5,247 nucleotides of DNA from Bacteroidota bacterium (GTDB lineage: Bacteria; Bacteroidota; Bacteroidia; M30B66). Shown here in pieces: positions 1 through 5,247 of this stretch (positions are counted from its first letter, which is position 1; each line of letters starts with the position of its first letter). The notes beneath the pieces are model-generated. The model was not told the origin of the DNA. It ran no database searches and worked only from the letters and a program-made list of their open reading frames with translations. A program made the position numbers and the translations under genes. The stretch spans positions 1 to 5,247 of the forward strand of contig CANMGM010000180.1 of assembly GCA_947497195.1 (NCBI GenBank). Reading direction: 5' to 3'.

Positions 1-1237
1 AACGGTAGTCGCCATCAGGCACATCAGTAACGTCAATCCACTGGCATTGTGTACCTGCACCATATACATCGTAGCAACCCGCCGAAATACCCATGTCGCT
101 GCAACCATACTGCCCAAATCCGCACAAATCCATGACACAAAATCCGTTTTTATGTCCTGCCGGAATGATATTTCCTTGCGTATCGTATAAACGATAATCG
201 CCATACCCTTCATAATGCGTATGTCCGTGGCAATTTACCAGATTGAACATACCCGGTTGAGTGGAAGGATTTCCGATGTAATAATCCTGTGGCCCGATGT
301 TGTCGATTTTGGAAGTAAACTGAATTACTTGACGCAAGCCATATCCGGTAACACAGCCTTCGGTAATATCGCAACCCTGGGCGTTATGCGTTACCATGTT
401 TAAGGAGCTCACAAAAGAAACCGAATCGAAGGCTAAATCGGGACCAGAACAAAGAGGATCGGGGAAATAAATGCAGGTACCATCATCGGCAGTTGCAAGC
501 GGATTAAAGTTGCAGGATTGCGGATCCATGCAACCCGTAACCGGACCATTGTATGCAAGCGAAAAATCAACTGGCCCGCTGCAATCATTGTTGCTATCGC
601 CGATACGAATAAAATAATTCTGACCGGCAAGCATCATCACATTTACCGATGATTGATTGCCACAGATATTATCGTTATAGGCTTCTGTTCCTTCAGGGCC
701 ATCGGTTATACCAGTGCCTTGCGGACAAGATGAATAAATGTAAACACGTGTATCGCAGGTTGCAAGTGAGCAGGTACTGGCAACATACATTCCTGTAATT
801 GTTGGCGTAAACTCAAACCACGAATTATCGAATGCTGCGGTGTGTGTGCCTTCAGAAATCGTTAGTGCAGATGTGCAGCTTGTTCCCGGTTGGCAGGCAA
901 TGGAATGTGATGTTCCCGAACCAAAGCTATTTCCTTGTGCTACGACCGTTCCGTTCCAACTTAACCAATAACCACCCGGTGCATAAATACCATCACCATA
1001 AGAATCAAAAATCTGAAAAAGAACACAACTATTCAAGGGAACACAAATAGTATCGCCTGTTTCTGTGCCCTGAGCAAGCAAGCTGTTTGTTTCGGGATTG
1101 GTAATGTTCCAAGTGGTTTCATAAGGCCAAGTATCGGGAATGATCTGCACACCCAACTGACCAAAACCAGTAGGACATTGTGCGCGAAGCGATGAAAAGG
1201 CGATGAAAAACAAAAAGAAGAGTATTGCTTTTTTCAT
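1..1237 (-). CDS. Secreted multidomain lysyl oxidase-like protein, 3' end beyond window
   Basis: This is a probable copper amine oxidase of the lysyl oxidase family, which oxidises peptidyl-lysine (or other primary amines) to an aldehyde, releasing H2O2 and ammonia. The frame is open from ATG 1237 to the left edge (412 residues). Residues 1-19 form a signal peptide (MKKAILFF..., cut at RA-Q). Residues about 21-115 are a beta-rich module with ETTW (40-43) and DSYGDGI (78-84). Residues about 116-232 resemble a PPC-like beta-sandwich. Residues 235-255 hold a GCMDPQSCNFNP-type Cys/Asp motif ending DDGTC. The lysyl oxidase domain starts near PDLAFD (266). C289 and C295 match human C238/C244. CHGHTHY (336-342) supplies the copper ligands H337, H339 and H341. 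GHKNGFC (361-367) gives cofactor Lys363. GCYDVYG (387-393) gives Tyr392, followed by CQWIDVTDV (398-406). These match human LOX H292/H294/H296, K320 and Y355. About 40 catalytic-domain residues, and any C-terminal sorting domain, lie outside the window. The physiological substrate is unknown. The family assignment is firm; activity is inferred. Confidence 0.92.
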   Translation of the reverse strand, partial: MKKAILFFLFFIAFSSLRAQCPTGFGQLGVQIIPDTWPYETTWNITNPETNSLLAQGTETGDTICVPLNSCVLFQIFDSYGDGIYAPGGYWLSWNGTVVAQGNSFGSGTSHSIACQPGTSCTSALTISEGTHTAAFDNSWFEFTPTITGMYVASTCSLATCDTRVYIYSSCPQGTGITDGPEGTEAYNDNICGNQSSVNVMMLAGQNYFIRIGDSNNDCSGPVDFSLAYNGPVTGCMDPQSCNFNPLATADDGTCIYFPDPLCSGPDLAFDSVSFVSSLNMVTHNAQGCDITEGCVTGYGLRQVIQFTSKIDNIGPQDYYIGNPSTQPGMFNLVNCHGHTHYEGYGDYRLYDTQGNIIPAGHKNGFCVMDLCGFGQYGCSDMGISAGCYDVYGAGTQCQWIDVTDVPDGDYR

Positions 1238-1256
1238 ATTCGTTTGATTGGGATGT

Positions 1257-1264
1257 CAAATATA
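1257..1264 (-). promoter_or_regulatory. Candidate Bacteroidota -7 element upstream of the lysyl oxidase gene
   Basis: On the minus strand this reads TATATTTG, an exact match to the Bacteroidota -7 consensus TAnnTTTG, and it ends 19 bases before the ATG at 1237. The -33 partner is poor: 19 bases upstream there is only ACTG against the TTTG consensus. If used, it would give a leader of about a dozen bases and let the lysyl oxidase gene be started separately from the hydrolase gene before it. The assignment rests on a short motif only. Confidence 0.35.
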
Positions 1265-1267
1265 GGA

Positions 1268-1302
1268 AATCCTTCAAACTATTCAGTATGTTCTGAAGGA
1301 CT
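1268..1302 (-). other. Inverted repeat (RNA hairpin) over the end of the DUF3089 gene
   Basis: Arms 1270-1276 (TCCTTCA) and 1294-1300 (TGAAGGA) are perfect 7-base complements. In the minus-strand RNA the stem extends to 9 pairs through one G-U and one A-U pair, with a 17-base loop containing the hydrolase stop codon (1279-1281). The RNA beyond the stem continues UCCUAUAUUUG, with no uridine run, so it is not a standard intrinsic terminator. It could be a weak 3' stem-loop between the hydrolase and lysyl oxidase messages, or chance. Confidence 0.35.
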
Positions 1303-2391
1303 TAAAAGCTTTGCCTGTTGCTTCATATAAGCATCACAACGTTGCTTAACATTTTCGCGGATATTAAACCAAAACAGGTTATAGTCTCCCACATGGTAAT
1401 TTTTGAGGTTGATGAACATGCGCCCGGGCACACGCGGTTCCTGAATCCAAAGCATGCCCATATGAACCCGTGCATCGTTGATCTTTGGAATTACTTTATT
1501 GAATTTCCACGCAATGCCGCCTAAATTTTCGGAACGCGGAACGATAAGTGTGTCGGCTTTCCACGACAAGGGATTTACGCACAAGGCATTGTTGTAGCCC
1601 GATGACTGGAAGTTTGGGGGATAATAGCCTTTCTGAAACGTGCACCAACTCACGAAGCAATTGATGTCTTCGGGGTCATCACAGAGAGGAAGCGACGAAA
1701 AATAATCGGGCGGAACGGGTAAGCCAACGAGGTACGAAGCTACGAGTCGTTTCAACAATTGCGCATCGGGCTCAATTACATCGTGAAGCAATTTGCCGCC
1801 ATGGCGTGTTCCCTGACTATGGCCTGCGATAATAAACGGTCGTCCATTATTATAATATTCCAGATAGTGGCAAAATGCTTTTTTTACATCGCGGTATGCA
1901 AGTTCGAGTGCCGCTTCGCCACTGGCACGATCGCGGGTATAAAACGCGCTGATATGCGCCTGGCGGTAACGCGGTGCAAAAACGCGACAAGAGCCGTTGA
2001 ATACCGTCGATTGAAAAAGAATGCTGCTGCCATCGACCGAGGCGTTCATAATCGAATCGTTCACGTCGGCATTCCAATAGTATTTCTTTTCGGCTGGAGA
2101 ACCTGTGTAAATGGTTGGATGAATGAAGAACACATCCACATTTGCACTAGCTTGTGCATCGCTCAAACCTGTTCGTGGAAGCGAATCGGCCATGTCCTTG
2201 CGCCATGGCAATGCGGCCCAGGATGTTTCATTGGCGTAATCAACCTCTGGAGGCTGAGGGAGTAGCGAAAAATCACTTTCTACCAACGCTTCGATGGGTT
2301 TACTGCGTGTAAAGGGGATGGAAAAACAGCCGATACAAAACAATGGTACAATCCAAATCCAGTGTCTCAGATACTTTGGAAGCATTTTCAT
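1279..2391 (-). CDS. DUF3089-family alpha/beta hydrolase, probable lipoprotein
   Basis: This 370-residue protein matches the DUF3089 family of alpha/beta hydrolases, whose substrates are not established. The N-terminus has a hydrophobic stretch (residues 11-21) ending in FCIGC. Cys22 would be the lipidated residue, although Cys at -3 is atypical for a lipobox, so a simple membrane anchor is possible. Family landmarks are VDVFFIHPTIY (85-95), YYWNAD (104-109), the nucleophile elbow GHSQGT (190-195) with catalytic Ser192, and NYHVGDYNLFW (331-341), where His333 is the likely catalytic histidine. The acid of the triad cannot be fixed by eye. Cysteines at 135, 174, 237, 245, 250 and 271 suggest disulphides in an exported protein. 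The length is ordinary for the family. The gene starts 20 bases after the SOUL-family gene, so the two are probably co-transcribed. A second ATG two codons in (2385) is an alternative start. Esterase-like activity is inferred from the motif only. Confidence 0.88.
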   Translation of the reverse strand: MKMLPKYLRHWIWIVPLFCIGCFSIPFTRSKPIEALVESDFSLLPQPPEVDYANETSWAALPWRKDMADSLPRTGLSDAQASANVDVFFIHPTIYTGSPAEKKYYWNADVNDSIMNASVDGSSILFQSTVFNGSCRVFAPRYRQAHISAFYTRDRASGEAALELAYRDVKKAFCHYLEYYNNGRPFIIAGHSQGTRHGGKLLHDVIEPDAQLLKRLVASYLVGLPVPPDYFSSLPLCDDPEDINCFVSWCTFQKGYYPPNFQSSGYNNALCVNPLSWKADTLIVPRSENLGGIAWKFNKVIPKINDARVHMGMLWIQEPRVPGRMFINLKNYHVGDYNLFWFNIRENVKQRCDAYMKQQAKLLSPSEHTE

Positions 2392-2411
2392 ATTTCGATC
2401 CAGCTCAACAA

Positions 2412-3008
2412 TTATTGAATGCGTACCAAGACCTCATTGCGCCGATCGAATAACTGAAACGGCGGATTGTACCGAAGCCACTCGGCGGTGTCCACAAAAG
2501 AAATTTTCAAATCGCCCAAGGTCTTTTTTAGTTCAGCTTCTTTCTCCTTGAATGTTTCTGATCCGGCAACACCGCCAAATCGAAGTGCCGCGGCCCGAAA
2601 TCCATCGCAACGAATCAAACTCACTGAAGAATCTTTAGGAACAGGCAATTCAGTACCCGCAGGCATATCGGGCATCACAAAATACATCTCTGCCTGCTGT
2701 GCATCGGCCGATTCGAAATGCATACCAACCGGCGTAGTCATTGCGATTTGCGTTTCGGCTTCGTTTTTACCAAAGATGTACCCCGCCAATCGTTGAAAAG
2801 AGCGATATGAAATTTCCTGATAACTGCCATTTTCGGTAACGCTGGCTTTCACGAACGGTGCATAGTTTCGTATTTCTACGTCACCGATCACCTGTTCAAC
2901 GGTGTATTTCTGCATGGGTGTTTTGTTGGTATCGCGCACTAATTTCCACTGCCAGCCAAGAAACACCAGGGCAACTCCTCCGGCTACATAATAAAAGATT
3001 GGACTCAT
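2412..3008 (-). CDS. SOUL/HEBP-family haem-binding-like protein with N-terminal membrane anchor
   Basis: This 198-residue protein belongs to the SOUL (haem-binding protein 1/2-like) family. Residues 4-20 form one hydrophobic membrane segment (YYVAGGVALVFLGW), after which the SOUL domain runs from about residue 35 to the end. Recognisable family features are VEIRNYAPFVKASV (44-57), SFQRLAGYIFGKN (70-82), the hallmark IAMTTPV (88-94, usually IAMTAPV), and the C-terminal YNPPFQ (180-185) and RRNEV (189-193). Eukaryotic members bind haem or porphyrins. Bacterial members are commonly annotated as haem-binding without biochemical proof, and there is no universally conserved axial ligand I can point to here, so haem binding is inferred from family only. 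The anchor would place the domain on the outer face of the inner membrane or in the periplasm. It is first in a probable two-gene unit with the DUF3089 hydrolase and follows a 129-base gap that could hold its promoter. Confidence 0.9.
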   Translation of the reverse strand: MSPIFYYVAGGVALVFLGWQWKLVRDTNKTPMQKYTVEQVIGDVEIRNYAPFVKASVTENGSYQEISYRSFQRLAGYIFGKNEAETQIAMTTPVGMHFESADAQQAEMYFVMPDMPAGTELPVPKDSSVSLIRCDGFRAAALRFGGVAGSETFKEKEAELKKTLGDLKISFVDTAEWLRYNPPFQLFDRRNEVLVRIQ

Positions 3009-3082
3009 GATATTGAAACACTTGGATTTAGAATTAGTTTCAGTTACTTTAAAATCGCTGATGTACCCGAAACGTTTTGCCT

Positions 3083-3114
3083 CAAATTTCGATTATACCA
3101 CAATCTTTTTCAAT
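3083..3114 (-). promoter_or_regulatory. Candidate Bacteroidota-type promoter for the SOUL-DUF3089 unit
   Basis: In the 129-base gap between the ALDH stop and the SOUL start, the minus strand has ATTG (3114-3111), a 20-base spacer and GAAATTTG (3090-3083). The consensus is TTTG, about 19-21 bases, then TAnnTTTG, so this is one mismatch in each element. It would give a leader of roughly 65-70 bases. A TATAAT string in the spacer (3098-3093) lacks a suitably spaced -35 box. This is a motif match only. I see no strong terminator or coding sequence elsewhere in the gap. Confidence 0.3.
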
Positions 3115-3137
3115 GATAAATTTCAGCAAATGATCCA

Positions 3138-4598
3138 TTAAGAAGATTTCACACATACATTTTTCGCTTCCGTAAAAAACCGTAAGGCATCCCATCCGCC
3201 TTCGCGACCTACTCCACTCTGTTTCATTCCGCCAAACGGCGTACGCAAATCGCGCAGCATCCAGCAATTTATCCAAACAATACCGGCTTGTAATTCGGAT
3301 GAAAGTTTGTGCGCGCGATTCAGATTGCTTGTCCAAACCGAAAAAGCCAAACCATATGGAGTACAGTTCGCATATTCGACCGCCTGTTCTTCAGAATCGA
3401 AAGGGAATAACGTAACCACAGGACCAAAAATTTCTTCCTGATTGGTTCGGCAATACGGATCGAGCCCTTCAAAAACAGTTGGTTCCATGAAAAAACCGCC
3501 ATTCAGCTCAATTCGTTTTCCACCACACAGCAAGGTTCCGCCTTCTTCCTTTGCCAATTTCACGTACGATAAAACCTTGTTCAAATGTATTTCAGATACA
3601 ATAGCACCAATGGTGGATGCAGAATCGCTAGGATCGCCAACCTTTAGCGCTTTTACTTTTTCGACAAAGGCTTTCTTGAAATCCTCGTAGATAGAACGCT
3701 CGATGAAAATGCGCGACCCGCAGAGGCAGATTTGTCCCTGGTTTGAAAAGGCGGCACGTGCTGTTTCGGATACGGTGCGTTCAAAATCGCAATCGGCAAA
3801 AACCAATGTGGCATTCTTCCCGCCCAGTTCGAGCGACATCTTCTTGAAACGCGGAGCTGCCATGGCCGCAATCGATGCTCCGGTTGCTGTACCGCCGGTA
3901 AATGAAACCGCTTTAACGCGTGGATCTGCAATCAAGGGCTCACCGATGGCCTGTCCGGGACCATGTAAAACATTGATAACACCTGCCGGTATTCCGGCCT
4001 CGGTGCAGAGTTGTGAAAAATAAAAGGCTGTTGCGGGCGTAATTTCCGACGGCTTGGCTACTACGGTATTGCCGGCGGCAAGTGCAGGTGCAATTTTCCA
4101 GGTAAACAAATACAGCGGTAGGTTCCAGGGCGAGATACAGGCCACTACACCCAAGGGTTGGCGAAGGGTAAAGTTCAGCACTCCGGGTTCGGTTTCGTGG
4201 CACTCGCTCGATTGGTGCAGAATTGCTGTGGCAAAAAACCGGATGTTGGTGATAGAACGAGTTATATCAACCGTACGGGCCACATGCAGAGGCTTCCCGT
4301 TGTCGAACGACTCGATTTCCGCGAGCAATTCGAGATCGCGCTCCATGAGGTCTGCCAATGCCAAGAGGTGATCGGATCGTTTTGATGCAGGCAGTTTACT
4401 CCACGCGTTAAACGCAGCTTGTGCAGCATCTATGGCCTTCTCGACATCGGATCGGTCTGATGCGGCAATTCTCCCATACACCATGCCTGTTGCAGGTTGA
4501 ACGTTGTCGATCCAACGGTCGGAAACGGGATTGTACAACTTTCCGTCGATATAATTTTGAATCGTAGCAATGGTTGGATGTGGGAGATACTGTTCCAT
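3138..4598 (-). CDS. Aldehyde dehydrogenase, 2-aminomuconate/2-hydroxymuconate semialdehyde dehydrogenase type
   Basis: This complete NAD(P)-dependent aldehyde dehydrogenase has 486 residues, a normal length. Catalytic landmarks are SPWNLP with Asn159, ELGGK with general base Glu257, FSNQGQIC with nucleophile Cys291, and EEIFGPV with Glu389; SFTGG (232-236) is in the cofactor region. Several stretches match the ALDH8A1/AMSDH/HMSDH subgroup rather than generic betaine- or retinal-type enzymes: ARTVDITRS and NIRFFA (107-123), LHQSSEC (127-133), ICLCGSRIF (290-298), NCWMLRDLRTPFGGMK (444-459), and GREGGWDALRFFTEAKN (464-480). Members oxidise 2-aminomuconate semialdehyde in tryptophan/kynurenine breakdown or 2-hydroxymuconate semialdehyde in meta-cleavage of aromatics. 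The Arg-rich segments 108-120 and 449-452 are where such enzymes bind the substrate carboxylates. The protein has no signal peptide, so it is cytosolic. It lies 21 bases after the glycosyltransferase, and no other pathway gene is in view. The subgroup is well supported, but the choice between the two substrates is not. Confidence 0.93.
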   Translation of the reverse strand: MEQYLPHPTIATIQNYIDGKLYNPVSDRWIDNVQPATGMVYGRIAASDRSDVEKAIDAAQAAFNAWSKLPASKRSDHLLALADLMERDLELLAEIESFDNGKPLHVARTVDITRSITNIRFFATAILHQSSECHETEPGVLNFTLRQPLGVVACISPWNLPLYLFTWKIAPALAAGNTVVAKPSEITPATAFYFSQLCTEAGIPAGVINVLHGPGQAIGEPLIADPRVKAVSFTGGTATGASIAAMAAPRFKKMSLELGGKNATLVFADCDFERTVSETARAAFSNQGQICLCGSRIFIERSIYEDFKKAFVEKVKALKVGDPSDSASTIGAIVSEIHLNKVLSYVKLAKEEGGTLLCGGKRIELNGGFFMEPTVFEGLDPYCRTNQEEIFGPVVTLFPFDSEEQAVEYANCTPYGLAFSVWTSNLNRAHKLSSELQAGIVWINCWMLRDLRTPFGGMKQSGVGREGGWDALRFFTEAKNVCVKSS

Positions 4599-4619
4599 CT
4601 TTAGAATTAAAACACAAAA

Positions 4620-5247
4620 TTAGTTTTTGCCTTGGGCTTTCCACATGCCGGGGCGGATGAAAAATACAAAAGGCAAAATAAGCGGATAGCTTAAACGAAA
4701 GAGGAGCCACCCAAACCTTGGGCTGCGCAGCGCGTAATTTCGTGTAAGAAAAACAACCCATACCGTTTCGATAGCCAGAAGGAGCCCGGCATTTGGCAAA
4801 GAAACCCAGACGAGGCCAATTGGAAGATATAGCCACACTGCAGTGAAAACAAGCATAAGCCACTTCAGGGGATGTTGTACATGTCCGGTTTTAGAAATCC
4901 AACGCCGCCTTTGTTTAAACCATGAATTCCACGTTTCGGGGGCTTTGGTGAAGCAAGCGGCATCTTTATCAACACAAAATGTTACCGAACCGGAGTTTCG
5001 TTTCCAAAGCTCATGCATCAATAATACATCATCGCCCGAAGGGATGTGCATATGTTTTTCATACCCGCCAGAATCAAGAAAAGCCTGTCGCCGAAATGCG
5101 AGATTAGCTCCGCTGCAAAGCAATGGCGCGCCTAAAAACTGCGAAGACAAGGCAATTGTCCACAAACACAGGCTTTCGCATTGGCTGTATTGCGCAATAA
5201 AGCGCGGCTCATCTGAAATAAAAACGGGAGCAGCACAAAAATCTACA
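4620..5247 (-). CDS. Family 2 glycosyltransferase, membrane-bound, C-terminal part
   Basis: The frame is open from the right edge (first full codon at 5246) to TAA at 4620-4622, giving the last 208 residues. The N-terminal nucleotide-sugar-binding half lies outside the window. Visible motifs, in fragment numbering, are LLCSGANLAFRR (42-53), a sugar-acceptor loop common in Bacteroidota GT2 enzymes; PSGDDVLLMHELW (69-81), with GDD in the place of the catalytic-base ED/DD motif; and ETW...QRRRW (104-116), which fits the QxxRW motif of processive or membrane GT2 enzymes. Three hydrophobic segments follow (about 129-150, 152-168, 179-198), ending in a short basic tail. The protein would act at the inner face of the cytoplasmic membrane on a lipid-linked or growing glycan for envelope or exopolysaccharide. 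Donor and acceptor are unknown. A start at the internal TTG 5165 is wrong, because conserved sequence continues upstream (PVFISDEPRFIAQYSQCE). Confidence 0.9.
   Translation of the reverse strand, partial: VDFCAAPVFISDEPRFIAQYSQCESLCLWTIALSSQFLGAPLLCSGANLAFRRQAFLDSGGYEKHMHIPSGDDVLLMHELWKRNSGSVTFCVDKDAACFTKAPETWNSWFKQRRRWISKTGHVQHPLKWLMLVFTAVWLYLPIGLVWVSLPNAGLLLAIETVWVVFLTRNYALRSPRFGWLLFRLSYPLILPFVFFIRPGMWKAQGKN

Noticed and set aside
215..1050. Small open frames on both strands within the lysyl oxidase gene
   Set aside because: The continuous minus-strand frame with a signal peptide and conserved domain explains the whole stretch. The small frames carry no independent support.
1759..2265. A 168-codon open frame on the plus strand inside the DUF3089 gene
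   Set aside because: It is antisense to a clear family member with intact catalytic motifs. Its translation shows no recognisable domain and has shadow-like composition.
3014..3042. Inverted repeat TGAAAC/GTTTCA just before the SOUL start
   Set aside because: Six base pairs, mostly A-T, around a 17-base loop with no uridine run. This is expected by chance in AT-rich spacer.
1..4598. A pathway in which the ALDH oxidises aldehydes made by the lysyl oxidase
   Set aside because: The oxidase has a signal peptide and acts on exported substrates, while the ALDH is cytosolic and of a muconate-semialdehyde subgroup. They are also separated by two other genes.
3027..4609. The 10-mer TTTAGAATTA occurs before both the SOUL and the ALDH genes (3027-3036 and 4600-4609)
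   Set aside because: Several 10-base matches are expected by chance in a window this size, and the distances to the two start codons differ (18 and 1 bases).
4408..4863. A 151-codon minus-strand open frame spanning the glycosyltransferase-ALDH junction
   Set aside because: It overlaps conserved parts of both genes in another frame, and its peptide is rich in Arg/Cys with no family features.
5163..5165. TTG as the start of the glycosyltransferase
   Set aside because: The same frame continues upstream to the window edge with sequence typical of the family, so this is an internal Leu codon of a truncated gene.

Overview
The window is a compact stretch of bacterial chromosome with five genes, all read from the minus strand. 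It most likely comes from a member of the Bacteroidota (flavobacterial type). The supporting signs are: start codons without clear Shine-Dalgarno sequences; a Bacteroidota-type -7 element (TATATTTG); a secreted protein whose signal peptide ends in RA-Q; and extracellular modules (DSYGDG motif, Cys-Asp-rich GCMDPxxCNFNPxA motif) that I know mainly from marine Flavobacteriales. I see no mobile element, tRNA, rRNA or CRISPR array.

Layout in the direction of transcription (right to left): (1) 5247-4620, the C-terminal 208 residues of a membrane-bound family 2 glycosyltransferase. (2) 4598-3138, a complete aldehyde dehydrogenase of the 2-aminomuconate / 2-hydroxymuconate semialdehyde dehydrogenase (ALDH8A1-like) type, 21 bp downstream. 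(3) A 129-bp gap with a possible promoter. (4) 3008-2412, a membrane-anchored SOUL/HEBP-family haem-binding-like protein. (5) 2391-1279, a DUF3089-family alpha/beta hydrolase that looks like a lipoprotein, 20 bp further on. (6) A 41-bp gap with a hairpin over the hydrolase stop codon and a -7-like element. (7) 1237 to the left edge, the first 412 residues of a secreted multidomain protein ending in a lysyl oxidase domain.

The lysyl oxidase-like protein is the most notable content. The visible part of its catalytic domain keeps the His-x-His-x-His copper site, the Lys and Tyr that form the lysine tyrosylquinone cofactor in animal enzymes, and the cysteines used for disulphides there. In front of it are three non-catalytic extracellular modules. 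It extends past the left edge, so the rest of the catalytic domain and any type IX secretion sorting domain are not visible.

The tight spacing suggests two transcription units (glycosyltransferase-ALDH and SOUL-DUF3089), with the lysyl oxidase gene either third in the second unit or separately started. No single pathway links all five genes. The glycosyltransferase belongs to envelope polysaccharide synthesis and the ALDH to cytosolic aromatic or tryptophan catabolism. The last three genes encode envelope or exported proteins.
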